From the NCBI GenBank assembly GCA_963847595.1, contig CAWKAJ010000002.1, positions 1,684,547 through 1,748,546 of the forward strand: 64,000 bases of DNA, given 5' to 3'. Source of the DNA: JACWAE01 sp963847595 (GTDB lineage: Bacteria > Chloroflexota > Dehalococcoidia > SZUA-161). A model generated the notes under the pieces. That model was not told where the DNA came from. It did no database searches and saw only the letters and a list, made by a program, of their open reading frames with translations. Below, in pieces: positions 9,757 to 19,629 of the stretch. Numbering within the stretch: the first letter of the stretch is position 1; each line of letters opens with the position of its first letter. The position numbers were made by a program, and so were the translations under genes.

Positions 9757-11826
9757 ATGCAAGAGGGACTTGTGAAAACGGGAATAGATGTCATAGGCGG
9801 TGTCCCCTGGGGCACCCACTTCTGCCAGTTCTACCAGTCCAAACAGGACTTACTCGATATTCTGACCCCTTATTTCAAGGCAGGCCTGGAGAACAACGAG
9901 TTCTGCATGTGGGTTACAGCCGAGCCTTTAAATGAAGAGGAAGCCCGAGCAGCGATAGCGAAGGCGGTACCCGATTTCGCTAAATATCTAGCCAAGGGCC
10001 AGATAGAGATATTACCGCACGATAAGTGGTACCTCAAAGACGGTGTTTTCGACCTACAGAGGGTGCTTAATGGTTGGGTTGATAAGCTCAACCAGGCCCT
10101 AGCCACGGGCTATGCAGGTATGAGGGTAACCGGCAATACCGCCTGGCTCGAGAGAAACGGCTGGAAGGATTTCACGGAGTATGAAGCCGAGATAAACAAT
10201 GTCATCGGCAAATATAAGATGATGGCTTTGTGCACCTACTGGCTCGATAAATGTGGCGCCTCTGAGGTCATAGATGTAGTTAATAATCATCAATTCGCCC
10301 TCCTCAAGAAACAGGGCAGATGGCAGATAATCGAAAGTGCCATCTATAAACAGACCAAGGAGGCTCTGGCAGCAAGCGAGGAAAGGTTCAGGGACATTTT
10401 CCAGGAGTCCCCTATTGGGATTGAAATCTACGATTCCGAGGGTGTTTTGATAACTGCTAACAAAGCCTGCCTGGAAATCTTCGGAGTATCTGATGTCAAT
10501 GAGGTAATGCGGTTCAAACTTTTTCAAGACCCAAATCTGACGGATGAGATAAAGAAGAGGCTGCAAAATAGTGAAACCGTAAAGTATGAAGGCCCCTTCG
10601 ATTTCGAGAAAGTCAGGCAGCATCACTTGTACAGGACCAGCAAGACCGGAGTTATTTATCTCGATGTGTTAATCAGCCCGTTAGGCGCGTCGGCAGGGAA
10701 AGTTCATAGTGGTTATATGGTTCATGTTCAAGACATCACGGAGCGGAAGGAGGTGGAGGAGACATTACAGCTCGAAAGAGATAATTTGTTCTCTATTCTG
10801 GAGGCGATGAAAGACGGCGTATCCATCGTCAATGACCAATACACTATAGAGTATATCAATCCAGAGCTTGAGAATGACTTCGGGCCGCTTGAAGGCAGGA
10901 AGTGCTACCAGTATTTTCACGGTCGGGAAGAGCCATGTGCCTGGTGCAAGATCGGGGAAGTCATGGCAGGGAAGACGGTACGCTGGGAATGCTCTTTCCC
11001 TAAGAACCAGAAGACGTATGACATCATTGGCACATCGACTACTAATCTTGATGGCAGCGTGTCGGCGTTAGAGATATTCCACGACATTACCGAGCGCAAG
11101 AGAGTGGAGCAGTTGAAGGATGAATTCATAGGGCTTGTTTCCCATGAAATGCGCAGCCCGCTGACCGTGATCACCGGTGCCTTAAATACTGTCCTGACCG
11201 AAGAAGCAAATCTATCTCGCCAGGAAAAGCGCCAACTGCTTGAGGATGCCGCCTGGGAATCGGAGACGCTGTCTCATATACTGGGTAACCTCCTCGAGCT
11301 TTCCCGAGCCCAGGCTGAGCGCCTCTTTCTAAGCTTGGAGCCTGTAGATGTCAAAGCCATTATCAGGAACGCTGTCCAGAGGGCAAAGCGGCAGTCTTCA
11401 GTGCACAGGTTTGTGACAAGCTTGCCCAAAGAGCTTCCGCCCGTTCGTGCCGATGTGATGAGACTGGAACGTATCCTGCATAATCTATTGGAAAACGCGG
11501 TCAAGTATTCGCCCGATGGCGGCTTTATACGAGTTACTGCCAAATCGGACACGGACCATCTGGTTATCGGCGTCAGCGACCAGGGGATAGGCATATCGAC
11601 TGAAGACCAAGCTAGACTCTTTGCTCCTTTTCAGCGCCTGGAAAACGCCAGGATCGAGCGAGTGAAAGGGATTGGGCTGGGGCTTCTGGTCTGCCGGAGG
11701 CTGGTGGAAGCCCATGGCGGCCGGATATGGGTGGAGTCGGAACTCGGTAAAGGGGCTACCTTCTTCTTTACCCTGCCGCTAAAGGGGAAAGAAGAAAGTA
11801 GAAACATAGACGAGTTTCTGCGTTGA
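9757..11826 (+). CDS. MEDS-domain PAS sensor histidine kinase
   Basis: About 689 residues. The first 190 match the MEDS sensory domain known from methanogen and methylotroph DcmR-like proteins (GGVPWGTHFCQFYQ, FCMWVTAEPL, GMRVTGNTAWLER). Two PAS domains follow (about 205-335 and 340-440; the second has CAWCKIGEV). Then come a HisKA dimerisation domain with the phospho-acceptor His in LVSHEMRSP and an HATPase domain with N-box LHNLLENAVKYSP, G1 SDQGIGIS and G2 GIGLGLLVCRRL. No membrane segments are seen, so it is probably cytoplasmic. ATG 9757 is placed 8 bases after AAGGCGG; GTG 9748 is the alternative. No receiver-domain partner is adjacent. The ligand is unknown. Confidence 0.88.
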   Translation: MQEGLVKTGIDVIGGVPWGTHFCQFYQSKQDLLDILTPYFKAGLENNEFCMWVTAEPLNEEEARAAIAKAVPDFAKYLAKGQIEILPHDKWYLKDGVFDLQRVLNGWVDKLNQALATGYAGMRVTGNTAWLERNGWKDFTEYEAEINNVIGKYKMMALCTYWLDKCGASEVIDVVNNHQFALLKKQGRWQIIESAIYKQTKEALAASEERFRDIFQESPIGIEIYDSEGVLITANKACLEIFGVSDVNEVMRFKLFQDPNLTDEIKKRLQNSETVKYEGPFDFEKVRQHHLYRTSKTGVIYLDVLISPLGASAGKVHSGYMVHVQDITERKEVEETLQLERDNLFSILEAMKDGVSIVNDQYTIEYINPELENDFGPLEGRKCYQYFHGREEPCAWCKIGEVMAGKTVRWECSFPKNQKTYDIIGTSTTNLDGSVSALEIFHDITERKRVEQLKDEFIGLVSHEMRSPLTVITGALNTVLTEEANLSRQEKRQLLEDAAWESETLSHILGNLLELSRAQAERLFLSLEPVDVKAIIRNAVQRAKRQSSVHRFVTSLPKELPPVRADVMRLERILHNLLENAVKYSPDGGFIRVTAKSDTDHLVIGVSDQGIGISTEDQARLFAPFQRLENARIERVKGIGLGLLVCRRLVEAHGGRIWVESELGKGATFFFTLPLKGKEESRNIDEFLR

Positions 11827-11840
11827 CTCGGATGGCCGCC

Positions 11841-13238
11841 TTAAGCAGCATCTGACTCAACCTGCTTGTCGCACTTCAGCATGCATCCCGGGTTCAATAT
11901 ACAGTTGGGGTCGAAGACTTGCTTGATGCCCTGCATCAACTCCAGTTGCTTCCTGTCCAGAAATATGTCGACATCGGGGATTCTGATTTTTCCCAAACCG
12001 TGCTCGCCTGTCATGGTCCCGCCCAATTTAAGGGCTTCTTTGTATATCTCCCTTTTTGCCTTCTTGAGATTACCCCGCGCCATGTCTTTCACCAGCGTAG
12101 GATGAAGATTACCGTCACCTGCGTGTCCCACCATAGGAATGACCGTACCGAACTTAGCTGCAATCCTGTCTATGGCATCCATGAGTTTCCCCAGGCTGGC
12201 CGGGGGCACGGCTATATCCAGGGCATCTGCCACCAGGTCGCGCTTCGACGCCGAGTAGATATTGCTTCTTATCTTGAGAACCTTCTCCTGCTCCTTCTCG
12301 GTTTCCCCTATTACAGGCTCAAGCCCGTGATAGCTCTGGCAAATCTCAGAAATCCTCTCGCATTGTGCGTGCACATCCTCCTGGTTCTGCCCCTCCAATA
12401 TGAACATCAGATACCCTATCCCGGTCTTACAGGGCCACTCCATGCTCAGGCTCGCGGCCGAAATCTCGACCACCAAACGGTCCATGTACTCTATGGCTAA
12501 GGGTATAATCCCGCTCTGCAGCACTTTGGGCACTGTGTCGATGGCATCGTGGCGGTTATCATAGGGGACAATCATGGTAGCGCTGCCAGCAACTCTGGGG
12601 TATAACCGTAAAATCACCCTGGTTATCACAGCCAGTGTCCCCTCGCTGCCTATTATCAGGTGCATCAGGTCGTATCCGGTGTTATCTTTAAGCAGCTCTC
12701 CGCCCAGCTTAAGTACCTCGCCTGTAGGCAATACAGCTTCGATGCCCTTCACATAGCTCCTCATCACGCCGTATTTCACTGCACGCGACCCGCCTGCGTT
12801 GCAGGCGACAAGGCCGCCCACCTGTGCGCTCTCATCGCCCGGATGCGGCGGGAAGAACAAGCCTGCCTCCTCCACCTTCTCTGTCAGCTCCTTGAGCGTC
12901 ACCCCGGCCTCTGCGATTGCCATCAGGTTATCCTTGTCTACCTCAATGCCTTTTAGCCTCTCCAGCGACAGGATGATGCCGTTCTGCGTAGGGATGGCGC
13001 CGCCGCACAAGCCTGTGCCTCCTCCCCGAGGGAAGACGGGGATTTTCTTGCGGTTGGCGAGCTTTAGGATCTTGCTCACTTCCCGGGAGTTGGCGGGCTT
13101 TACCAAAATGAGTTCGCTCGCTGGCTTGGGCTTAACTGCTGCTGCGGTCTCATCCGTCAGGTAGTCTATCATCCGCTCTTTATCCGTTATCACCCAGCGC
13201 TGTCCCACAATGGTTTGCAACTTATCTACTAGCATCAT
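11841..13238 (-). CDS. GlcD/D-lactate dehydrogenase-type FAD-binding oxidase
   Basis: 465 residues, the usual size for the GlcD/D-2-hydroxyacid dehydrogenase family. The FAD-binding PCMH domain shows FPRGGGTGLCGGAIP (about 70-84) and HPGDESAQVGGLVACNAGG; the C-terminal cap ends with GHAGDGNLHPTL and GEHGLGKIR, which hold conserved substrate and flavin-contact residues of the family. It likely oxidises a 2-hydroxy acid such as glycolate or D-lactate. No GlcE/GlcF or iron-sulfur partner is adjacent, so the electron acceptor is unknown. It converges on the histidine kinase gene with 14 bases between the stops. Confidence 0.88.
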   Translation of the reverse strand: MMLVDKLQTIVGQRWVITDKERMIDYLTDETAAAVKPKPASELILVKPANSREVSKILKLANRKKIPVFPRGGGTGLCGGAIPTQNGIILSLERLKGIEVDKDNLMAIAEAGVTLKELTEKVEEAGLFFPPHPGDESAQVGGLVACNAGGSRAVKYGVMRSYVKGIEAVLPTGEVLKLGGELLKDNTGYDLMHLIIGSEGTLAVITRVILRLYPRVAGSATMIVPYDNRHDAIDTVPKVLQSGIIPLAIEYMDRLVVEISAASLSMEWPCKTGIGYLMFILEGQNQEDVHAQCERISEICQSYHGLEPVIGETEKEQEKVLKIRSNIYSASKRDLVADALDIAVPPASLGKLMDAIDRIAAKFGTVIPMVGHAGDGNLHPTLVKDMARGNLKKAKREIYKEALKLGGTMTGEHGLGKIRIPDVDIFLDRKQLELMQGIKQVFDPNCILNPGCMLKCDKQVESDAA

Positions 13239-13713
13239 AGGAGTTCCTTCAAATCTGAATTTAACTCTATTTTACCATTGCGGTCAAAGGTTTTGGGGTA
13301 TAGCACGGTCCGACTTTTATGGCGCATGAATTATTCAATTTTGGGGTCGCCGGACGCCGGGATTTCGCAGGCCGTGATCAGCTTCAGCCGAACGCAGCGG
13401 GGACCGCTTGGGTAAAAAACGTCCCTACGTTGATGAGTAATTTCCCCAAAACTGAATCCCACGAACGAAACCCCACATATTCAATTTTCCGAGGCTTACC
13501 AAGAGCTTTACGCAACCAGCAATCAGCTTAAAGCTATCAGCCCACAACTGTGCGGCTCAGTAGATGCTGGCTGCTGCTCTTGAATTTGGTCGGGAGCTGT
13601 GTACATGCAGTCCCGATGTTATGGGGCCATTGTAGAACATTAGTTCTTGTGCTGTCAAGGGGAAGATGTCGCGGGGTGACTACATACAGATGAGGTCGAG
13701 TTAGGCGGCTTCC
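13239..13713. other. Non-coding gap between the GlcD-like gene and the restriction island
   Basis: About 475 bases without a convincing gene. It holds the MITE-like inverted-repeat unit at 13333-13457 and a further copy of ATTCAATTTT near 13479. Short open frames here lack ribosome sites. It forms the left edge of the type I restriction-modification island, so an old insertion scar is plausible. Confidence 0.5.
13333..13457. repeat. MITE-like element with 14-bp inverted ends
   Basis: ATTCAATTTTGGGG at 13333-13346 is mirrored by CCCCAAAACTGAAT at 13444-13457 (one mismatch). The 125-base unit has no gene. It could be a small non-autonomous transposon or a degenerate palindromic repeat; no target duplication is obvious. 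Confidence 0.45.
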
Positions 13714-16700
13714 TCACTGCTCCACCCAATAATCGGCCAACGCTTCAGCCTGTTTGAGCACTGTATCAACGGCTTTTTGTTGTTTGTCAGGCGGGTATCC
13801 GTATTTATTTAAAGTACGCCTCACGATGACCATGAGTTTTGCTCTGGCGCTTTCTTTCATTGCCCAGTCTATTGTTGCGTTTTTACGAACCTTATCCGCG
13901 ATTTCACGGGCTATATTTTTCAGTGTCTCATCGCCTAATACTTTTACTGCGCTATCGTTGATTTCCAACGCGGTGTAGAATGCAAATTCGTCTTTCTTTA
14001 ATTTTAGCTTCTCCGCCAAACCGTCTACGGTTCGGATTTGCCTGGCGATCGCCACTAATTCTTCGATAATTTCAGCGGTTGTCAAAAGGTTATTCTGGTA
14101 CTTCTTGATAGATGCCTCAAGCATCTCCAGAAGATTCTTCCCTTCTGTGATATTGAATTTCAGCCGTATCTTGATTTCATCATTAAGAATCTTCTTCAAG
14201 AGTTCTATGCCAAGGTTCTTGTGCTTCATCTCCTTTACATCTTGAAGGAATTCTTCAGATAGTAATGAAATGTCCGGCTTTTTAATTCCTGCCGCATCGA
14301 AAATATCCACAACTTGGGTTGATTCAACCGCCTGATTCACAATCTGCCGGATAGCGGTTTCATAATCCTTTTTATGGCCGTTATCACCTTCGCCTTCAAA
14401 CTTGAGCAAGCGTGCCCGAACGGACTGGAAGAAGGCGATTTCATCGGTCAAAGCAAGTGCATCTTCATGCGGGACGGCCAGAGCAAAAAGCTTTGAAAGC
14501 GCGGTAGACTCATGAATGAAGCGCTCCCGACCTTGGTCTTTTGAAAGTATGAATTCCTCGGCTTGAAGTATGATGGAAAGACGCTCAGAAGTGCCTGCGC
14601 TGAAAAAGTGCATATAATCGAATCCATGGAACATCTGACGCACGACTTCAATCTTTTCAAGAAGCATTTGTAATGCCTTTTCCTGCGTCTCCACAGCATT
14701 TCCTTTCCCCCCGGAGCTCGCATAAAAAGCCATTGCATCTTTCAACGCGGTAGCTATGCCGATGTAATCAACAATAAGCCCGCCCTTCTTATCATCACCA
14801 AAGACACGGTTCACCCGTGCTATTGCCTGCATGAGGGTGTGTCCTTTCATCAGCTTGTCAATATAGAGCGTATGGAGACAGGGGACATCAAAGCCAGTCA
14901 GCCACATATCCCGCACAATAACCAGCTTCAAAGAGTTCTGCGGGTCTTTCATGCGTTCGGAAAGTAAGCGGCGGTCTTCTTTATTCGTCCTATGATATGC
15001 AGGAATCACCAGACTATCAGGGTCTTCCGGGTCAAACTCCATTTTATCGGAGGATGAGGAAGTCATGACCACTTTTAAAGTACCCTCTTTGAGGTCTTCA
15101 TTATGCCATTGGGGCCTTAGAGCAATGATTTCACTGTAAAGAGCCACTGCAATGCGGCGGCTCATGGTGACGATCATGGCCTTGCCGTCCAGGGCTGCCG
15201 TGCGCTTTTCGTAATGCGCAACAATATCACGCGCCAGGTTCTTCAAACGCTCCGGATGACCGACAATGGCTTCCAGTTTCGACCATTTGGCTTTAGCCTT
15301 CCGGGTTTCGGGAGTGCCGTCATCAGCCATTTCCCTGTCATATTCTTCTATAAGTTTACGGCCCTCTTCAGTCAGGTTAACTTTAGCCAGGCGGCTTTCG
15401 TAGTATATCTTTACCGTTGCGCCGTCTGCCACGGCCTGGGCGATATCGTATATGTCAACATAATCGCCGAATACTCTCGGAGTGTTTATGTCGGTGCTTT
15501 CTACGGGCGTGCCGGTAAAACCGATGAAGGTCGCATTGGGGATAGCGTCCCGCAGATACTTGGCGAAACCATAGGCAATGCGCTTTCCGTTAATCTCGCC
15601 GGTATCATCCTTTTTATCAACCAGCTTTGCCTTAAACCCGTATTGCGTGCGGTGCGCTTCGTCCGCGATGACGACAATATTACGGCGTTCGGACAAGCGG
15701 TCGTATGCGGCGCGGTCACCCTCAGGGAAAAATTTCTGAATGGTCGTAAACACAATCCCGCCGGAAGCCACTTTGAGCAGTGATTTCAAATGCTCGCGTG
15801 ATTCGGCCTGCACCGGAGGCTGGCCGAGCAAACCTGCCGATCCGGCGAAGGTATCAAAAAGCTGCTGGTCGAGGTCATTGCGATCGGTGATGACGACTAT
15901 GGTCGGGTTATCCAGATCATGTATCAGTTTCGCCGCATAGAAGACCATAGAAAGGCTTTTGCCCGAGCCCTGTGTGTGCCAGACAACACCCGCTTTGCGG
16001 CTTCCATTCTCGGCGGCAGCTAGGCGGGTGCTCTCCACGGCCTTATTCACCGCGTGGTACTGGTGGTATGCCGCGATTTTTTTCACGGTCTCAATCTGCA
16101 CGAGTCCAGTCTTGGTATCGGTCTTTTTCTCTTTTTCAAAAACAATGAAGTTCCGTATCAAATCAAGCAGCGTTGCCTTGTTCAGCATGCCCTTGATGAG
16201 CACTTCGAGCTGGCTGATTCTGTCCGACTGGTCCGACTGGTCAGACTTCTTCCAGGCATGGAACCTGCTGAAGGCAGATGAGATCGTCCCCGCCTTTGCT
16301 TCCAACCCATCGGAGATGACGCAAAAAGCGTTGTAGAAAAAGAGGGAAGGAATGACAACCTTATAGGTCTGTATCTGGTCGTAGGCTTTGCGGATGGAGG
16401 CGTGTTCATCGGCGGGATTCTTAAGCTCTATCACTACCAGCGGCAGGCCGTTTACAAAGAGGATTACATCGGGCCGTTTGTTCTGGTTGCGTTCGGCGAC
16501 GGTAAACTGATTTATGGCAAAGAAAACATTGTGCTCCGGGTTCTGAAAGTCAACCAGCCAGACCCGCTCGCCGCGTTCCTGTCCGTCTTTTTGCGCCGTG
16601 ACCGGAACCCCTTCGGCAAGCATTTTATGAAAGGCTTCATTGGCATCAATAAGCTGTGGGGAAAACACGGACAGAGCCGCTTTAAGGGCCTCCTGCTGCG

Positions 16701-16944
16701 CTGTTTCCGGCAGCGCAGGATTCAGGCGGTTTATGGCCTGTTCCAGGGTATGCCTTAGAACAACATCGCCATAGCTTGCGCGCTTTTCCGGTTCGCCGTA
16801 GGGAGCCCGGGATTCAGCCACCATTGAACCCTGAGCGGCTTCAGCATCGGGCGCAAGGGATGGCCCGGGGATGTAGGAAAAGCCAAGCCGCTTGAGTTCG
16901 TCAAGGGAGAAGATTTCGATTTCCGATTCGGTGAAACTATTCAC
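13714..16944 (-). CDS. hsdR: Type I restriction endonuclease, HsdR motor/nuclease subunit
   Basis: 1076 residues, a full-length HsdR. The N-terminal nuclease domain has RPDV (Asp159) and IELKNP (Glu173, Lys175), the PD-(D/E)xK site. The SF2 translocase has Walker A TQGSGKS at 324-330 and DEAH at 428-431 (IADEAHRTQYGF), then GFTGTPVEST and a helical C-terminus that binds the methylase. It cuts unmodified DNA after ATP-driven translocation, in complex with HsdM and HsdS. GTG start at 16944, 26 bases after the small gene upstream. The stretch KKSDQSDQSDR (about 232-242) is encoded by a short tandem repeat. All key residues are present. Confidence 0.95.
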   Translation of the reverse strand: MNSFTESEIEIFSLDELKRLGFSYIPGPSLAPDAEAAQGSMVAESRAPYGEPEKRASYGDVVLRHTLEQAINRLNPALPETAQQEALKAALSVFSPQLIDANEAFHKMLAEGVPVTAQKDGQERGERVWLVDFQNPEHNVFFAINQFTVAERNQNKRPDVILFVNGLPLVVIELKNPADEHASIRKAYDQIQTYKVVIPSLFFYNAFCVISDGLEAKAGTISSAFSRFHAWKKSDQSDQSDRISQLEVLIKGMLNKATLLDLIRNFIVFEKEKKTDTKTGLVQIETVKKIAAYHQYHAVNKAVESTRLAAAENGSRKAGVVWHTQGSGKSLSMVFYAAKLIHDLDNPTIVVITDRNDLDQQLFDTFAGSAGLLGQPPVQAESREHLKSLLKVASGGIVFTTIQKFFPEGDRAAYDRLSERRNIVVIADEAHRTQYGFKAKLVDKKDDTGEINGKRIAYGFAKYLRDAIPNATFIGFTGTPVESTDINTPRVFGDYVDIYDIAQAVADGATVKIYYESRLAKVNLTEEGRKLIEEYDREMADDGTPETRKAKAKWSKLEAIVGHPERLKNLARDIVAHYEKRTAALDGKAMIVTMSRRIAVALYSEIIALRPQWHNEDLKEGTLKVVMTSSSSDKMEFDPEDPDSLVIPAYHRTNKEDRRLLSERMKDPQNSLKLVIVRDMWLTGFDVPCLHTLYIDKLMKGHTLMQAIARVNRVFGDDKKGGLIVDYIGIATALKDAMAFYASSGGKGNAVETQEKALQMLLEKIEVVRQMFHGFDYMHFFSAGTSERLSIILQAEEFILSKDQGRERFIHESTALSKLFALAVPHEDALALTDEIAFFQSVRARLLKFEGEGDNGHKKDYETAIRQIVNQAVESTQVVDIFDAAGIKKPDISLLSEEFLQDVKEMKHKNLGIELLKKILNDEIKIRLKFNITEGKNLLEMLEASIKKYQNNLLTTAEIIEELVAIARQIRTVDGLAEKLKLKKDEFAFYTALEINDSAVKVLGDETLKNIAREIADKVRKNATIDWAMKESARAKLMVIVRRTLNKYGYPPDKQQKAVDTVLKQAEALADYWVEQ

Positions 16945-16970
16945 TTCACTTAATCACCATATGTTCAGGT

Positions 16971-17231
16971 TTAACTTTTAATATGTTCGGTGTAAGACCT
17001 TATCAATTTACTTTTTGGGTTTGAATTCTCGTTCCCGTTTTCTAATCCAAACCATTCCTTGACAGCCGCGCCCAGGGTCATATTGGTATTATCGAGGGTA
17101 TTTTCTCTGCCGATAACTCTTAAGTAATCTTGCAGGAGTTTTTTGTCATTCTCGATATAGCAGAAGAATATGTCGGTAATTTCTTTGGTGAACTGTGACA
17201 ATGCTTTTTGCTGAAATTGGTTTAATGTCAT
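16971..17231 (-). CDS. Small protein of unknown function between hsdS and hsdR
   Basis: 86 residues, mostly helical and hydrophilic, with MTLNQFQQKALSQFTKEI at the start. A very good ribosome site (AGGAGG, 5-base spacer) precedes the ATG at 17231. It is 16 bases after the hsdS stop and 26 before hsdR, so it is certainly co-transcribed with the restriction genes. I do not recognise the family. By position it could modulate the restriction complex or be a small passenger; nothing in the sequence decides this. Confidence 0.75.
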   Translation of the reverse strand: MTLNQFQQKALSQFTKEITDIFFCYIENDKKLLQDYLRVIGRENTLDNTNMTLGAAVKEWFGLENGNENSNPKSKLIRSYTEHIKS

Positions 17232-17247
17232 AATAACCTCCTGATAT

Positions 17248-18435
17248 TTATATCCTCACCCTCACTTCGCCGGACATCAGCTTGGGTAAAAGTATATCTC
17301 GTTGTCGTTTGAGAGTTTGAACGGCTTTGAGATTGTGTTGCATTTTACTGTAGATGGGTGTCACAACCGCATTGTACTCTGTCAAGGTTGTATCATCAGG
17401 TAAGAAACATTTGAAATTAAATATTACTTCAGGGTCAATCCGTTGGTGACTGCCACTTGTACCACCGACACCGGCTGCGATTTCGTCGTAGTTTTCGGGA
17501 TGGCCGATGAAACCATAAAGGAAGAAAAAATATTTCTCAGCTTTTGGATTCATCACTTGAAATTCTGTTGAACATACGGAGTTTTCAGCTATTGAACTGG
17601 GAATAAGCCAGACTCGCTTGTCTTTGTGGGGATTCAATTTGGAAAAAAGAATTGTGTTCCTTATTACTTTGTATTTATTGCTTTGTATCAATGAGCCAAG
17701 CTCACGAGTTGGCATGTGCGATTCATCGAACGCAGGGATACTATAATGATAAAAAAGGGTATCTGGATTTCTATTAGGATGAATGCTTGTCTTCTCATGA
17801 TGGGCGAGTCTGCTTACAGTGCATTCTTGCCAAGTGGCCTTACGATTATCAACAAAGAAATGCCTGAACACCGCCTCGGTCATTCCTTCCAGCGTTTTGT
17901 TCTGTTGGTGTAGGAGGTCGATCTTGTCGTCAAGGCTGGAAAGCACACCGGCAATGGCTCTCTGCTCGGGGAGCGGGGGGAGGAGGATTGATAAGCTCTC
18001 TATCATCTCTTTTGTTAAGGCTCGTCTTGTACAACCAATCTCTGCAATTGAGTTTAGCTCTGGCTTTATTGAATGCAGATAATAAAACACATATTTGTAA
18101 TCAGCATCCTTGCCTATCGGACGAATAATGGACACATGCTGATTCACTCGTGCAGGTAAATATTCTTTGGGTGCAAGGCAACATCTTGTGACTGATTCCC
18201 CAGTTATGTTCATCAGAATATCATTTGCTTCAACGGTAACATTGTTCAGTAAATTCGCCTGCTCCTCATCAATAAAAGCTAGACCACCAATATCGAAGTG
18301 GAAATCATACACATTCTGACTGCGGATCAACGTTATCCCCGAAGATTTATATGAGTTTTCACCGCCGTTAGGCGTTGCGCCACTACCAATTTTACTAGTG
18401 ATATCGCCCAGCTTGCATTCCTTCCACTCGCTCAT
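17248..18435 (-). CDS. hsdS: Type I restriction-modification specificity subunit HsdS
   Basis: About 395 residues from ATG 18435 (MSEWKECKLGDITSKIGSG), a typical HsdS N-terminus. It has two target-recognition halves, each followed by a conserved helix: LPPLPEQRAIAGVLSSLDDK near residues 160-180 and the C-terminal LKRQRDILLPKLMSGEVRV. HsdS chooses the two half-sites recognised by the HsdM and HsdR complex. GGAG lies 8 bases before 18435; the frame also allows an ATG at 18468 that overlaps the fic stop by four bases, which would add 11 residues. The recognition sequence cannot be read from the protein alone. Confidence 0.92.
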   Translation of the reverse strand: MSEWKECKLGDITSKIGSGATPNGGENSYKSSGITLIRSQNVYDFHFDIGGLAFIDEEQANLLNNVTVEANDILMNITGESVTRCCLAPKEYLPARVNQHVSIIRPIGKDADYKYVFYYLHSIKPELNSIAEIGCTRRALTKEMIESLSILLPPLPEQRAIAGVLSSLDDKIDLLHQQNKTLEGMTEAVFRHFFVDNRKATWQECTVSRLAHHEKTSIHPNRNPDTLFYHYSIPAFDESHMPTRELGSLIQSNKYKVIRNTILFSKLNPHKDKRVWLIPSSIAENSVCSTEFQVMNPKAEKYFFFLYGFIGHPENYDEIAAGVGGTSGSHQRIDPEVIFNFKCFLPDDTTLTEYNAVVTPIYSKMQHNLKAVQTLKRQRDILLPKLMSGEVRVRI

Positions 18436-18464
18436 CCCTTTATCTCCAGCTTCGCCGCTATCAA

Positions 18465-19598
18465 TCATCGGAACAGCCCCAAATAGTCTTCAAAGCTAAA
18501 AACACGGTTGCGCTGGTAGCCGGTCGTCTCTTTAAGAATGCCGGCTGTCAAGAAAGCCTGCACCAGGTCATTTGCAGCTTTGGGAGAAAGCCCGGTGATA
18601 TTCTGCACATCTTTAATCGTCACAACCGGCTTGGAAAAAAGCGCATGCAGAAAAACCAAGCCCTGTGGGGCGCGTTTACCCATCGTTGGAATTTTATCTC
18701 TCTCGATAGTTGCCTTCAAATCAATAATTTTATGCAGGGTAGATACTCCGTTTTCCGCTGTCTGGATAACCCCGGTCAAAAAGAATTTGAGCCACTGTCC
18801 AATATCGTTCTTTGTCCTGACCAGTTCCAGATTATCGTAATACAGGTTTTTATTCTTCTCAAAAAACTCGGATAGATAGAGCAAGGGCTTATCTAACACA
18901 CCCGTGCTTACCAGATACAAGGTAATCAACAAGCGCCCGATTCTACCGTTACCATCAAGAAAAGGATGGATGGTTTCAAACTGGTAATGGGCAATGGCAA
19001 TGCGAATCAAATGCGGAATCTTAATTTCCGTATTCTGCAGGAATAGTTCAAGGTCTGCTAACAGTTCCGGTAGCTCTGTATGAGCCGGCGGAATGAATAC
19101 TGCATCCGCCAAGCTGGCACCACCAATCCAGTTCTGCGATTCCCTGAATTCTCCCGGATTCTTATGTTCCCCGCGTCCGCTCGAAAGAAGAATCTTGTGA
19201 GTATTCCTGATCAGTCGGTTCGAAAGTGGCAGAGTTTTCAATTCTTCGATGGCGGTATTCATTGCAGTAACGTAGTTATTCACTTCTTGCCAGTCATCTC
19301 TCTTTTCGGGGTTAATTTCTTTTTTCTCAACAATGGCTTCTTCAATATTGGTATGCGTTCCTTCAATCCGGCTCGATATAACCGCTTCTTTAAAGACATG
19401 CATTTTGATAAACATATCCGGGTCAGGAACAAACCTTGAAAAGGAATTCAGTTCTCCAAGCTTTAAAGAAGCTCTTTCCAGGAGTTCATTGATGTCCTCG
19501 TCTGTCCAGATAAACAAATGGTTAATCTGTTCCGGCAGAAAGTACTGATATCGGTAACCTTTCCGCCATGTTCCTGCCTTAAAATCAGAGATATTCAT
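18465..19598 (-). CDS. Fic-domain protein with winged-helix C-terminus, inside the hsd operon
   Basis: 377 residues. The complete Fic motif HPFLDGNGRIGR is at 211-222, so the AMP-transfer site looks active. An N-terminal inhibitory motif of the S/TxxxE(G/N) type, SSRIEG, is at 75-80, which in class II Fic proteins blocks ATP binding until released. The C-terminal 80 residues look like a winged helix (VVTIKDVQNITGLSPKAAN), suggesting DNA binding. The gene lies between hsdM and hsdS and its stop is next to or overlaps the hsdS start, so it is part of the operon. The target is unknown. Three repeats upstream (19630-19680) may be its operator. Confidence 0.9.
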   Translation of the reverse strand: MNISDFKAGTWRKGYRYQYFLPEQINHLFIWTDEDINELLERASLKLGELNSFSRFVPDPDMFIKMHVFKEAVISSRIEGTHTNIEEAIVEKKEINPEKRDDWQEVNNYVTAMNTAIEELKTLPLSNRLIRNTHKILLSSGRGEHKNPGEFRESQNWIGGASLADAVFIPPAHTELPELLADLELFLQNTEIKIPHLIRIAIAHYQFETIHPFLDGNGRIGRLLITLYLVSTGVLDKPLLYLSEFFEKNKNLYYDNLELVRTKNDIGQWLKFFLTGVIQTAENGVSTLHKIIDLKATIERDKIPTMGKRAPQGLVFLHALFSKPVVTIKDVQNITGLSPKAANDLVQAFLTAGILKETTGYQRNRVFSFEDYLGLFR

Positions 19599-19629
19599 TA
19601 GTGCCTTTTCCCTAAAATATGGATTCGCC

